From: Leucobacter sp. G161
GTDB taxonomy: Bacteria; Actinomycetota; Actinomycetes; Actinomycetales; Microbacteriaceae
Direction: 5' to 3'
NCBI RefSeq assembly: GCF_001482305.1
Contig: NZ_LOHP01000017.1
Span: 124,001-188,000 of the forward strand
Length of the DNA stretch: 64,000 nucleotides
Both the position numbers and the translations under genes were made by a program. Positions within the stretch are counted from its first letter, which is position 1, and every line of letters begins with the position of its first letter. Positions 28,024 through 35,192 of the stretch are shown here, one piece after another. The notes below the pieces were generated by a model, which was not told the origin of the DNA, did not search any database, and was given only the letters and a program-made list of their open reading frames with translations.

Positions 28024-29187
28024 ATGTCAGTAACCCTGCCAAGGGGGTTTCGCGCGAGCGGGATCGCCGCCGGAATCAAGCCCTCAGGCAAGCCCGATCT
28101 GGCCCTCGTGGTGAATGAAGGGCCGGATCGCGCCTGCGCGGTCGTGTTTACCCAGAACCGTGCCCAGGCGCACCCGGTGCGCTGGAGTCGGAAAGTCATG
28201 GACGGAGTAACTACACCGCACGCTGTGCTGTTGAACTCCGGAGGCGCGAACTGCTTCACGGGTCCCTTTGGTTATGAAACCGTCGAGCTGGCCGCGGGTG
28301 CCGTCTCAGCAGAGTTGCCGGGGACCGGGGCGGAGCAGGTGCTCGTGTGCTCTACGGGGCTCATCGGTAGTGGGGGAGAAGCGTTCAGGGCACGCCTCCT
28401 CGGGGGAATCCCCGAGCTCTGTGCTGGGCTCTCGCTCGACGGGTCACACCACGCTGCAGAGGCGATTCTCACCACTGACTCGATCGCGAAGACCGCTTCG
28501 CATACTGGCGAGGGATGGAGCGTTGGCGCCATCGGCAAAGGCGCGGGAATGCTTGCGCCGGGGCTCGCTACGATGCTGGTCGTGATTACGACGGACGCAG
28601 TCATCTCTTCCGAGGAACTCGACGGGGCGCTTCGTGGAGCCGTCGCAACAACCTTTAACAGACTCGACTCCGACGGGTGCATGTCGACGAACGACCAAGT
28701 CACGCTGCTGGCATCAGGGGCGTCTGGCGTGCGACCGAACCAGGAGGCATTTGCGGAGGCGCTGACAGCGGTCTGCGATACGATCGCCCGCCAACTGCAG
28801 GAGGATGCGGAGGGGGCTTCACACAGCATCGACATTGTCGTTGAAGGAGCGCAGACCGACGCGGACGCCGAGGAAGTGGGGCGCGCAGTCGCCAGGAACA
28901 ACCTCTTCAAAGCGGCGATTGCAGGTCAGGATCCCAACTGGGGCCGGGTACTTGCAGCGATTGGCGTCACGAAAGCGGCATTCGACCCGTACCTCGTCGA
29001 TGTGAGTTTCAACGGGGTCCGACTCTGTAGCGCAGGAAGCCCCGATCGCCCTCGCGACGAATGCGACCTTTCGCCCCGGCGTACCGTCGTGCTCATCGAT
29101 CTGCACGCCGGTGACGCCTCGGCACGCATTCGTACGAACGATCTCACTGTCGAGTATGTCCTCGGCAACAGCTCGTATGCCAGTTGA
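28024..29187 (+). CDS. Second ArgJ: ornithine acetyltransferase paralogue in a catabolic operon
   Basis: The 387-aa protein is clearly homologous along its whole length to the ArgJ at 13891-15090, including [11 protein letters not shown], the self-cleavage segment [14 protein letters not shown] with its Thr nucleophile, [13 protein letters not shown] and [12 protein letters not shown], so it should be active. It is 12 residues shorter, mainly through a deletion after YETVELAAGAVSAELPG. It is the last gene of the ABC transporter/ALDH operon, 30 nt after the ALDH gene, with AGGAAAG upstream. A catabolic or substrate-shifted acetyl-transfer role is inferred from context. Similar duplicates exist in other actinobacteria, for example OAT2/Orf6 of the clavulanic acid cluster. 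Confidence 0.93.
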   Translation: MSVTLPRGFRASGIAAGIKPSGKPDLALVVNEGPDRACAVVFTQNRAQAHPVRWSRKVMDGVTTPHAVLLNSGGANCFTGPFGYETVELAAGAVSAELPGTGAEQVLVCSTGLIGSGGEAFRARLLGGIPELCAGLSLDGSHHAAEAILTTDSIAKTASHTGEGWSVGAIGKGAGMLAPGLATMLVVITTDAVISSEELDGALRGAVATTFNRLDSDGCMSTNDQVTLLASGASGVRPNQEAFAEALTAVCDTIARQLQEDAEGASHSIDIVVEGAQTDADAEEVGRAVARNNLFKAAIAGQDPNWGRVLAAIGVTKAAFDPYLVDVSFNGVRLCSAGSPDRPRDECDLSPRRTVVLIDLHAGDASARIRTNDLTVEYVLGNSSYAS

Positions 29188-29292
29188 CCGCGCGAAGACC
29201 GCCTGTGTTCCAAGGATCCGCCTGCCAGGGAGCGACGTGCGGCTTCGGGCGTCGGCGCCGCAGCGATCACGGCCGCGGCGCGCAGGATCGAT

Positions 29293-29309
29293 CATTGTAT
29301 GCGACAATG
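29293..29309. promoter_or_regulatory. CATTGT-N5-ACAATG inverted repeat downstream of argJ-2
   Basis: A 6-bp-arm palindrome with a 5-bp centre in the 226-nt gap between argJ-2 and the DUF3117 gene. It resembles FadR-subfamily GntR operators of the TTGTATACAA type. Its relevance to the upstream regulator is uncertain. Confidence 0.25.
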
Positions 29310-29350
29310 CGGCGAAATATGACTCGTGATTGCATATATAGTTCAAAGGA

Positions 29351-29380
29351 TTACCGTGAGCCCGCTTGACCTGGGATAAT
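29351..29380 (+). promoter_or_regulatory. Candidate promoter of the DUF3117 gene
   Basis: TTACCG (29351-29356) and GATAAT (29375-29380) with an 18-bp spacer, 34 bp before the DUF3117 ATG. Confidence 0.35.
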
Positions 29381-29413
29381 AGAGATGAACGACCAAACAT
29401 GCGAGGAGGCGTC

Positions 29414-29584
29414 ATGGCGGCAATGAAACCCAGGACCGGAGACGGGCCCATGGAAGCGGTTCGCGAGAGCCGCGTTATCGTGGTGCGTGTTCCCCTGGAA
29501 GGCGGTGGCCGTCTGGTGGTGTCAGTCAATGACGAGGAGGCTGCCGAGCTTCGCGATGTGCTCGCGGGGGTGCTCGGCGACTGA
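29414..29584 (+). CDS. DUF3117 family protein
   Basis: A 56-aa conserved actinobacterial protein that starts MAAMKPRTGDGPMEA and contains VRVPLEGGGRLVVSV, the family hallmark. The ATG at 29414 follows GAGGAGG. No function is known. It is the counterpart of Rv1211 in mycobacteria and marks the return to conserved synteny after the catabolic island. A strong terminator follows. Confidence 0.93.
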   Translation: MAAMKPRTGDGPMEAVRESRVIVVRVPLEGGGRLVVSVNDEEAAELRDVLAGVLGD

Positions 29585-29601
29585 GCCGGTTCACCAGCGA
29601 G

Positions 29602-29633
29602 AAAATGAGGGCCCCTCGGGGCCCTCATTTTTT
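29602..29633. terminator. Rho-independent terminator after the DUF3117 gene
   Basis: AAAATGAGGGCCCC (29602-29615), a 2-nt loop, then GGGGCCCTCATTTTTT (29618-29633). A classic stem with T-run, also usable by the convergent O-methyltransferase gene through the A-run on the other side. Confidence 0.92.
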
Positions 29634-29665
29634 ATCTGTAGTGGCGCACCTTGCGCTGCCCGTGT

Positions 29666-30298
29666 CTAGCCGTCGAGGCGTACGACGGTGAGTAGGCCAT
29701 CGCCGGTCGGCGCAAGAGCCGAAGCGATCGCTGCGGAGTCTGCGACGACGGCAAGGAGATCGCGGAGAGCCTGCGTGGCCTCATCACGGGATGCCGGGTC
29801 AGGGACGCGGCCGTGCGCGAGAGCGCTGGGCACGACAATTGCGCCGCCGGGGCGGACGATGCCGAGGGCATGCTCAAAGTATTCGAGGAGCTGCGACTGC
29901 TCGGCGTCGAGCAACACGATGTCGTACGCGGCGAGGTTCAGGCGCGGCATGACGTGACGCGCATCGCCCTCGACGAGGCGTGCTCGGGAAGCGGGGATAC
30001 CTGCCTCGGAGAACAGGTTTCGGGCCTCGCGCAGGTGCTCGGGCTCGATCTCAATCGAGGTGAGGATCGCCTCTGGGCGGTGCCGCAGTAGGGACAGGCC
30101 GCTGACTCCGACTCCCGTGCCGATCTCGCAGATTGCGCGCGCGCCCGAGAGCACGGCGAGCGCGGAGAGCTCGGCTGACACGGCGCGGGACACGGGCTCA
30201 ATACCAAGTTCGAGCGATACCCGGCGCGCACGAACGAGCGCGTCTGTCTCGCTCGGGTACTGCTCCGTGTACTGCCAGTTGCGTTCGAGCTTGCTCAC
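29666..30298 (-). CDS. SAM-dependent O-methyltransferase (family 3)
   Basis: A 210-aa class I methyltransferase. SAM-binding motif I ICEIGTGVGVSGLSLL, acidic residue in SIEIEPEH, and the DIVLLDAE segment typical of catechol-type O-methyltransferases. It corresponds by neighbourhood to mycobacterial Rv1220c, which lies near sigE and tatB; sigE and rseA are absent here. GTG start with GAGGA upstream. It is divergent from tatB. The substrate is unknown. Confidence 0.87.
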   Translation of the reverse strand: MSKLERNWQYTEQYPSETDALVRARRVSLELGIEPVSRAVSAELSALAVLSGARAICEIGTGVGVSGLSLLRHRPEAILTSIEIEPEHLREARNLFSEAGIPASRARLVEGDARHVMPRLNLAAYDIVLLDAEQSQLLEYFEHALGIVRPGGAIVVPSALAHGRVPDPASRDEATQALRDLLAVVADSAAIASALAPTGDGLLTVVRLDG

Positions 30299-30467
30299 GT
30301 GTCCTCTGTCCTCCGTCGTTCTGCCGCCTTTAGGATAGAGCGCCTGCGCGCATTTTGCCCACTGGCTCGCCGTGACCGCGCGGCTTGTGGCTGTGAGCTG
30401 CCCCGAAGCTCACCCCGGAGGGCGCCGCGAGTCGAGATTGTGGCCTGCTTCTCGGTACGATGATGGA

Positions 30468-30845
30468 ATGGGCGGGCTGTCATTCGAGAAGATCCTCATC
30501 ATTTTGGTGATCGCGATGTTTGTGCTCGGTCCCACCCGGCTGCCCATGTACGCGAAGAAGTTCAGTGACTTCGTTCGATCGGTCAAGCGCGCCGCTGATG
30601 GTGCGAAGGATCGCCTGAAGGACGAGATGGGTCCAGAGTTCGACGACGTCGACTGGAAGCAGCTGGACCCGCGGCAGTACGACCCCCGCCGGATCATCCG
30701 CGACGCGCTCGTCGAGGACGAGCGTGAGGCGCGGCAGAGCGAACGAAGCCAGCGGCTTGAGGAACTCGCGGCGGCCCGCAGGGCGCGCCAGGGCATCGCC
30801 GATGACGGCACGCTCTCCGTCAGGTTTGACGACGAGGCGACCTAA
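30468..30845 (+). CDS. tatB: Sec-independent protein translocase subunit TatB
   Basis: The 125-aa TatB has one N-terminal helix (FEKILIILVIAMFVLG), the GP hinge (LGPTRLP), then an amphipathic helix and a charged C-terminal coil. It works with TatA/TatC in exporting folded proteins such as the Dyp peroxidase at 2861. The ATG at 30468 is chosen at the start of the helix. No Shine-Dalgarno is visible, but TACGAT lies 7 bp before the ATG, suggesting a leaderless message. The longer frame from 30372 adds an unlikely arginine-rich leader. Confidence 0.92.
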   Translation: MGGLSFEKILIILVIAMFVLGPTRLPMYAKKFSDFVRSVKRAADGAKDRLKDEMGPEFDDVDWKQLDPRQYDPRRIIRDALVEDEREARQSERSQRLEELAAARRARQGIADDGTLSVRFDDEAT

Positions 30846-30855
30846 GCCGAGTAGC

Positions 30856-32028
30856 TCAGGCGCGGGGTGTGACCCCGAGCGATCTCCCTGCCAGTCCTCG
30901 GCCCTGTGACGCGATCTTCGCTGCGATCCCCAGGATGACCGCAGCGGCCGGATCCTCCGGAGAGGTGAGCACCGCGGGTTCGCCGCTGTCGCCGCCCTCG
31001 CGGAAGTCGGGGCTGAGCGGGACGCTGCCGAGCAGCCGCACGGGCTGTTGCCCGGAAGCGCTCTCTGAGGTGTTCAAGCGATCCACGACGGCCGCACCGC
31101 CGCCGGTGCCGAACAACTCGAGGATGCTGCCGTCGGGCTGCGCGAGCCCGGACATGTTTTCGATGACCCCGATAACCTTCTGGCCCGTCTGGCGTGCGAC
31201 GAGGGCACTGCGCACGGCAACGTCAGCGGCCGCTTCCTGCGGGGTGGTGATGACGAGCACCTCGGCTTGGGGGAGGAGCTGGCCGACGCTGATTGCCACG
31301 TCGCCGGTGCCGGGCGGGAGATCGAGCAGTAGCACGTCGAGGTCGCCGAACCAGACGTCGCGCAGGAACTGCTCGATCGTGCGGTGCAGCATGGGGCCCC
31401 GCCACGAGACAGCGGTGGATCGGGGATCCGCGTCGCCGAGGAACATCCCGATCGAGATCACGCGGACGCCGTGTGCCTCGGGTGGGATGATCATTTCGCC
31501 GACGCGCGTCGGCTGCTCGGTGACGCCGTCGCGACTGAGGCCGAGGATGCCGGGGATCGAGAAGCCGAACACGTCGGCGTCGATGAGCCCGACCGAGAGC
31601 CCCTGCTGTGCGAGCGCGACGGCGAGCGACGCGGTGAGCGAGGACTTGCCGACGCCACCCTTGCCGCTCGTGACCGCGATGACGCGGGTGAGTGAGTCGG
31701 GCCCGAACTGCACGGGCCGCGCGGGCCCGCGCACCGTCTCGACGAACGCCTGCCGTTCGGCTGGGCTCATGACGCTCACGTCGACTCGCGCCACCGTAAT
31801 GCCCGAGGTCCCGAGGGTGGCCTCGGTGACCTCGCGTTCGATGCGCTGCGCGGCGGGGCAGCCGGCGATCGTGAGCTTGAGCGGCACGTCGGCGGCGCCG
31901 GCAGCGTCAACACGAAGCTCGCCGACCATCCCGAGCTCGGTGATGGGACGGTGGATTTCAGGATCGTTCACCAGCGAGAGCGCGTCCCACAGACGCTGCT
32001 CAGCCTCGTTGCGGCTGTGCTCAGTCAT
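30856..32028 (-). CDS. Mrp/NBP35-type P-loop ATPase, Fe-S carrier
   Basis: A 390-aa protein with an N-terminal MIP18/DUF59 domain (LWDALSLVNDPEIHRPITELGMV) and a ParA-like ATPase with deviant Walker A SGKGGVGKSS. Mrp/ApbC proteins carry and insert Fe-S clusters. The CxxC present in E. coli Mrp is not seen; the matching region is ENMSGLAQPDGS, as in other actinobacterial forms. The ATG at 32028 has GGAAGG upstream and overlaps the DUF1003 stop by 8 nt. Confidence 0.92.
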   Translation of the reverse strand: MTEHSRNEAEQRLWDALSLVNDPEIHRPITELGMVGELRVDAAGAADVPLKLTIAGCPAAQRIEREVTEATLGTSGITVARVDVSVMSPAERQAFVETVRGPARPVQFGPDSLTRVIAVTSGKGGVGKSSLTASLAVALAQQGLSVGLIDADVFGFSIPGILGLSRDGVTEQPTRVGEMIIPPEAHGVRVISIGMFLGDADPRSTAVSWRGPMLHRTIEQFLRDVWFGDLDVLLLDLPPGTGDVAISVGQLLPQAEVLVITTPQEAAADVAVRSALVARQTGQKVIGVIENMSGLAQPDGSILELFGTGGGAAVVDRLNTSESASGQQPVRLLGSVPLSPDFREGGDSGEPAVLTSPEDPAAAVILGIAAKIASQGRGLAGRSLGVTPRA

Positions 32029-32569
32029 GATCAGGATCCTTCCCCCTCGTGGTGTCCGTCGGTATCTCCGGTGGCGCGTCCTGCTCAAGCTCCGCGAGGA
32101 GCGCGCGGAGCTCTTGCCTGAGGAATTCGCGATCAGGGAGATCCTTGAGTGCGATCCTGAGGGCGACGACCTCGCGCGCCAAAAACTCGGTGTCGGCGAG
32201 GTTGCGTTCAGCCTGCTTGCGATCCTGCTCGATCTGCACGCGGTCGCGATCGTCCTGACGGTTCTGTGCGAGCAAAATCATCGGCGCGGCATACGAGGCC
32301 TGCAGGGACAGGATCAGTGTGAGCGCGGTGAAGCCGAGCGCGGGGGAGTCGAAACGGAGGTGCTGCGGCCCGAACGTGTTCCAGAGGAGCCAGAGCACGC
32401 AGAAGAGCGTGAGCGCGAGGAGGAACCACGGAGTGCCCATGCCGCGGGCGATTCCCTCGGTCCAACGGCCGAACCGCTCATTGCCGTCGACGCGACTGCC
32501 CGCTGGGCCACGAGTTGCTCGGCCAGCGAGCGGAGCACCGAGGTCTCGGCGGCGACTGAAGCGATTCAT
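32021..32569 (-). CDS. DUF1003 membrane protein
   Basis: The 182-aa protein has two helices (MGTPWFLLALTLFCVLWLLWN and ALGFTALTLILSLQASYAAPMILLA read in parts) followed by the family motif QNRQDDRDR and a charged coiled C-terminus. Function unknown. It sits between mrp and the MgtE_N/CBS gene, as the Rv1231c-like gene does in mycobacteria, overlapping both neighbours by a few bases. Confidence 0.9.
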   Translation of the reverse strand: MNRFSRRRDLGAPLAGRATRGPAGSRVDGNERFGRWTEGIARGMGTPWFLLALTLFCVLWLLWNTFGPQHLRFDSPALGFTALTLILSLQASYAAPMILLAQNRQDDRDRVQIEQDRKQAERNLADTEFLAREVVALRIALKDLPDREFLRQELRALLAELEQDAPPEIPTDTTRGKDPDHD

Positions 32570-33825
32570 GCGCGGTCCTCCGCGTCATCAGCATGCCGCC
32601 AGTCAGCCGGCAGGAGGTGGTCGAGTACATCGTCGACGGTCACAACGCCGACGAGGCGCTGCTGATCATCGACCACGGGCAGCGCGACGAGGTCGTAGCT
32701 TGCAAGCCTCCTCGAGACTTCCGCCGCGCTCGCGGTGACCGGCACCGCCTCAATCTCGGCGTCGAGGAGCGCGCTCAACCGTTCGTGCGGCGGGAACCGC
32801 AGCATGCGCTGGAAATGCACCATGCCGAGGTATTCACCAGTGGGGGTCTCGTACGGGGGGTGTGTGACGTAGACGGCGCTCGCCATCGCTGGCGGCACCT
32901 CGGCGCGCCGGATCATCGCCAGGCCCTCCGCCACGCTCGACTCGGCGGCGAGCACGATCGGTGTGGGGCTCATGAGGCCACCAGCGGTGTCGAACTCGTA
33001 CTCGAGCAATCGGCGCACGTCCTCGGCCTCCTCGGGCTCCATGAGATCGAGGAGCTCCTCGCCGCGAGCCGCTGGCAGCGCCGCGATGAGGTCGGCGGCG
33101 TCGTCCGGTTCCATCCGATCGAGGACGTCGGCCGTGCGGCCAGCGGGCATGAGCCCGAGGATCGCGATCTGATCGGTCTCGCTCATCTCCTCGAGTGCGT
33201 CGGCGACACGGTCGTCCGCGAGCTCGTCGAGCACCGGCGCCATACGAGCCTGCGGGAGCTCCAACAGGGTCGTGGCGAGGTCAGCCGGCTTGAGGTCCAC
33301 GAGGGTTTGCACGAGCAGCTCCGCCGACTGCGGGCCGCCGTCCTCACTCGGGCGGGCTACGTCTGCCCACTTCACCGTGTGGGCAGGGCCGCGCCCGAAA
33401 CCGGAACCGACCTTGGGCGTGCGCACGAACAACTCGGATACGACCCACTCACCTGTGCGGGTGCGCTCAATCGCCGCGTCTTCGACTGTGGCGCGCGTCG
33501 GAGCGCCCGCCGGCGCTGCGCGCAGGTCGACACGCATGCCGATCATTTCGGCGATCATGCGTGTCTCACCGCGTCGCTGCTCAAAGCGGCGAATGTTGAT
33601 GAGGCCGGTCGTGATGACCTGACCCGACGCGATAGACGTCACCCTGCCGATCGGCACGAAGACGCGACGCTTGCCAGGAATTTCGACGATGAGGCCGACG
33701 ACACGCGGAGCCGCGGCTGCCCGGTAGACGACGAGGACATCACGAACTTTGCCGATCTGATCCCCAACGGGATCGAACACGCCTCGACCGGCAAGGCGGC
33801 CGACGAATACCCGCGAACTGCTCAC
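32566..33825 (-). CDS. Soluble MgtE N-domain/CBS protein
   Basis: 419 aa. An N-terminal PRC-barrel-like part (VFVGRLAGRGVFDPVGDQIGKVRDVLV) precedes an MgtE intracellular N-domain of Asp/Glu-rich helical repeats (LVDLKPADLATTLLEL, MEPDDAADLIAAL) and two CBS domains ending VVTVDDVLDHLLP. There are no transmembrane helices, so it is not a channel itself; it is the Rv1232c-like protein of this conserved cluster and may sense magnesium or nucleotides. GTG at 33825, preceded by GAGGG, is the likely start; TACCGT just upstream could be a -10. Confidence 0.87.
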   Translation of the reverse strand: MSSSRVFVGRLAGRGVFDPVGDQIGKVRDVLVVYRAAAAPRVVGLIVEIPGKRRVFVPIGRVTSIASGQVITTGLINIRRFEQRRGETRMIAEMIGMRVDLRAAPAGAPTRATVEDAAIERTRTGEWVVSELFVRTPKVGSGFGRGPAHTVKWADVARPSEDGGPQSAELLVQTLVDLKPADLATTLLELPQARMAPVLDELADDRVADALEEMSETDQIAILGLMPAGRTADVLDRMEPDDAADLIAALPAARGEELLDLMEPEEAEDVRRLLEYEFDTAGGLMSPTPIVLAAESSVAEGLAMIRRAEVPPAMASAVYVTHPPYETPTGEYLGMVHFQRMLRFPPHERLSALLDAEIEAVPVTASAAEVSRRLASYDLVALPVVDDQQRLVGVVTVDDVLDHLLPADWRHADDAEDRA

Positions 33826-34022
33826 CCCTCTACGGTACCGTCCGCGGGCCAGTATCAGCTGTAGGAAGGTCGAGACTCGCCGGTGGGGTACCCGTGACGA
33901 TTCCAGGAGCAGCCCATCAGTGCACACGAATGGTTCTCAGCCGCTGCGCGAGTCTGAGAATCGGATAGGGGGATATCACCCGAATACGCGCATCTTTGTG
34001 GTCCCTGTGGAAGAATCAAGAC

Positions 34023-34523
34023 ATGAGCACCCCCGGTTTCCCCAATTCGCGCGCGCCGATCCAGCCTGAGATCCCGAAGGGCGAGATTATCTCGACCTAC
34101 GATCGCTACGAAGACGCCAAGCATGCCGTCGACGTGCTCGCGCGCAGCGGGTTTCCCGTGCAGCGGGTATCGATTCTCGGTAACGACCTTCGCAGTGTCG
34201 AGCGCGTCACGGGCCGCCTGAGCTACGGCAAGATCGCCTGGATGGGTGCGCTCTCTGGCGCATACCTTGGCCTGTTCCTCGGCCTGCTGCTCTTCATCTT
34301 CCAGCCAGACAACGCCGGCATCGGCGGCGTGTTCCTCTCCGCGATTGTCATCGGCGCGGGCTTCGGCATGCTCTTCGGGCTCCTCTCGTACGCGCTCAAC
34401 CGCAACCGCCGCGACTTCTCGTCGGTCATGCAGATGGTCGCCACCCGTTACGACCTCGTCACCGAGGACGAACTGCTGCACGAGGCACGCAGGCTGCTGA
34501 CGGGCGACGCCCCGCAGCAGTAA
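34023..34523 (+). CDS. General stress protein 17M-like membrane protein
   Basis: The 166-aa protein has an N-terminal GSP-17M/YflT-like domain (STYDRYEDAKHAVDVLARSGFPVQRVSILG) followed by two helices (AWMGALSGAYLGLFLGLLLFIF and the next hydrophobic run) and a charged tail. The family is linked to stress responses without a known reaction; it matches Rv1234 in the same conserved cluster. GGAAG lies 9 nt before the ATG. Confidence 0.87.
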   Translation: MSTPGFPNSRAPIQPEIPKGEIISTYDRYEDAKHAVDVLARSGFPVQRVSILGNDLRSVERVTGRLSYGKIAWMGALSGAYLGLFLGLLLFIFQPDNAGIGGVFLSAIVIGAGFGMLFGLLSYALNRNRRDFSSVMQMVATRYDLVTEDELLHEARRLLTGDAPQQ

Positions 34524-34538
34524 CGCTGTCGTGCTGCG

Positions 34539-35060
34539 CTAGTTCAGCACGATGATGCCGAGGTTCAGCGTTGCGGCGAACGACAGCCACAGCAGGTAGA
34601 GCACCATGATCGCACTCGCCAACTTTGTCCATTTGGCCGCGGCGACAGCCAGCGCAACGACGGTGACGATGAGCGCGGTGATGATCGCGAGCGCGACGCC
34701 CCACGCGGGTTCTCCGAACACCGGGTAGCCGGCGAAGAACATCGGCGTCCAGCTGGCATTGAGTATGAGTTGGACACCAAAGAGGGCGAGCACGCCGCGT
34801 GCCGCGTTGCGTGTGCCCGCTCGGTAACCGGAACGCCAGATGAGGAACCCTGCAAGCGCAATGAGGATGTAGAGGATCGTCCACACGGGGGCGAATACCG
34901 CGTTCGGCGGATCCCACGGCACCTTGGTGACATTCGCGTACCAGCCGTCGACGTTCGAGGCCGAGGCGAGCGCGCCAAAGCCCGATATCGCGGCGACGGC
35001 AGCGAGCATGACCGCCGCGACGACGGCCTGGCGTGCAATGGTGGGACGTATGTCGCTCAT
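34539..35060 (-). CDS. tspO: TspO/MBR-family tryptophan-rich sensory protein
   Basis: A 173-aa protein with five transmembrane helices. Family motifs: WYANVTKVPWDPPNAVFAPVW, FLIWRSG, LILNASWTPMFFA and WLSFAATLNL. TspO binds and degrades porphyrins and modulates stress responses. The start is either ATG 35060 or GTG 35069. It is convergent with the stress-protein gene, 15 bp apart. Confidence 0.92.
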   Translation of the reverse strand: MSDIRPTIARQAVVAAVMLAAVAAISGFGALASASNVDGWYANVTKVPWDPPNAVFAPVWTILYILIALAGFLIWRSGYRAGTRNAARGVLALFGVQLILNASWTPMFFAGYPVFGEPAWGVALAIITALIVTVVALAVAAAKWTKLASAIMVLYLLWLSFAATLNLGIIVLN

Positions 35061-35192
35061 AGCTGACACCGTAACCCGGAAGCATGGATAGCGGGTGAAT
35101 TTCTTGGCTTCGCTTGGGCCGGGGCCGAGGCCAGATACGGGAACGGGCGCGGACGAAGAACCATGTCCCTCGTCCGCGCCCGTTCGCGTGTA

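Noticed and set aside
23868-29187. Ectoine degradation cluster (SBP, permease, ATPase, aminotransferase, aldehyde dehydrogenase)
   Set aside because: No ectoine hydrolase or N-acetyl-diaminobutyrate deacetylase is present and the aminotransferase looks like RocD; left only as a remote alternative.
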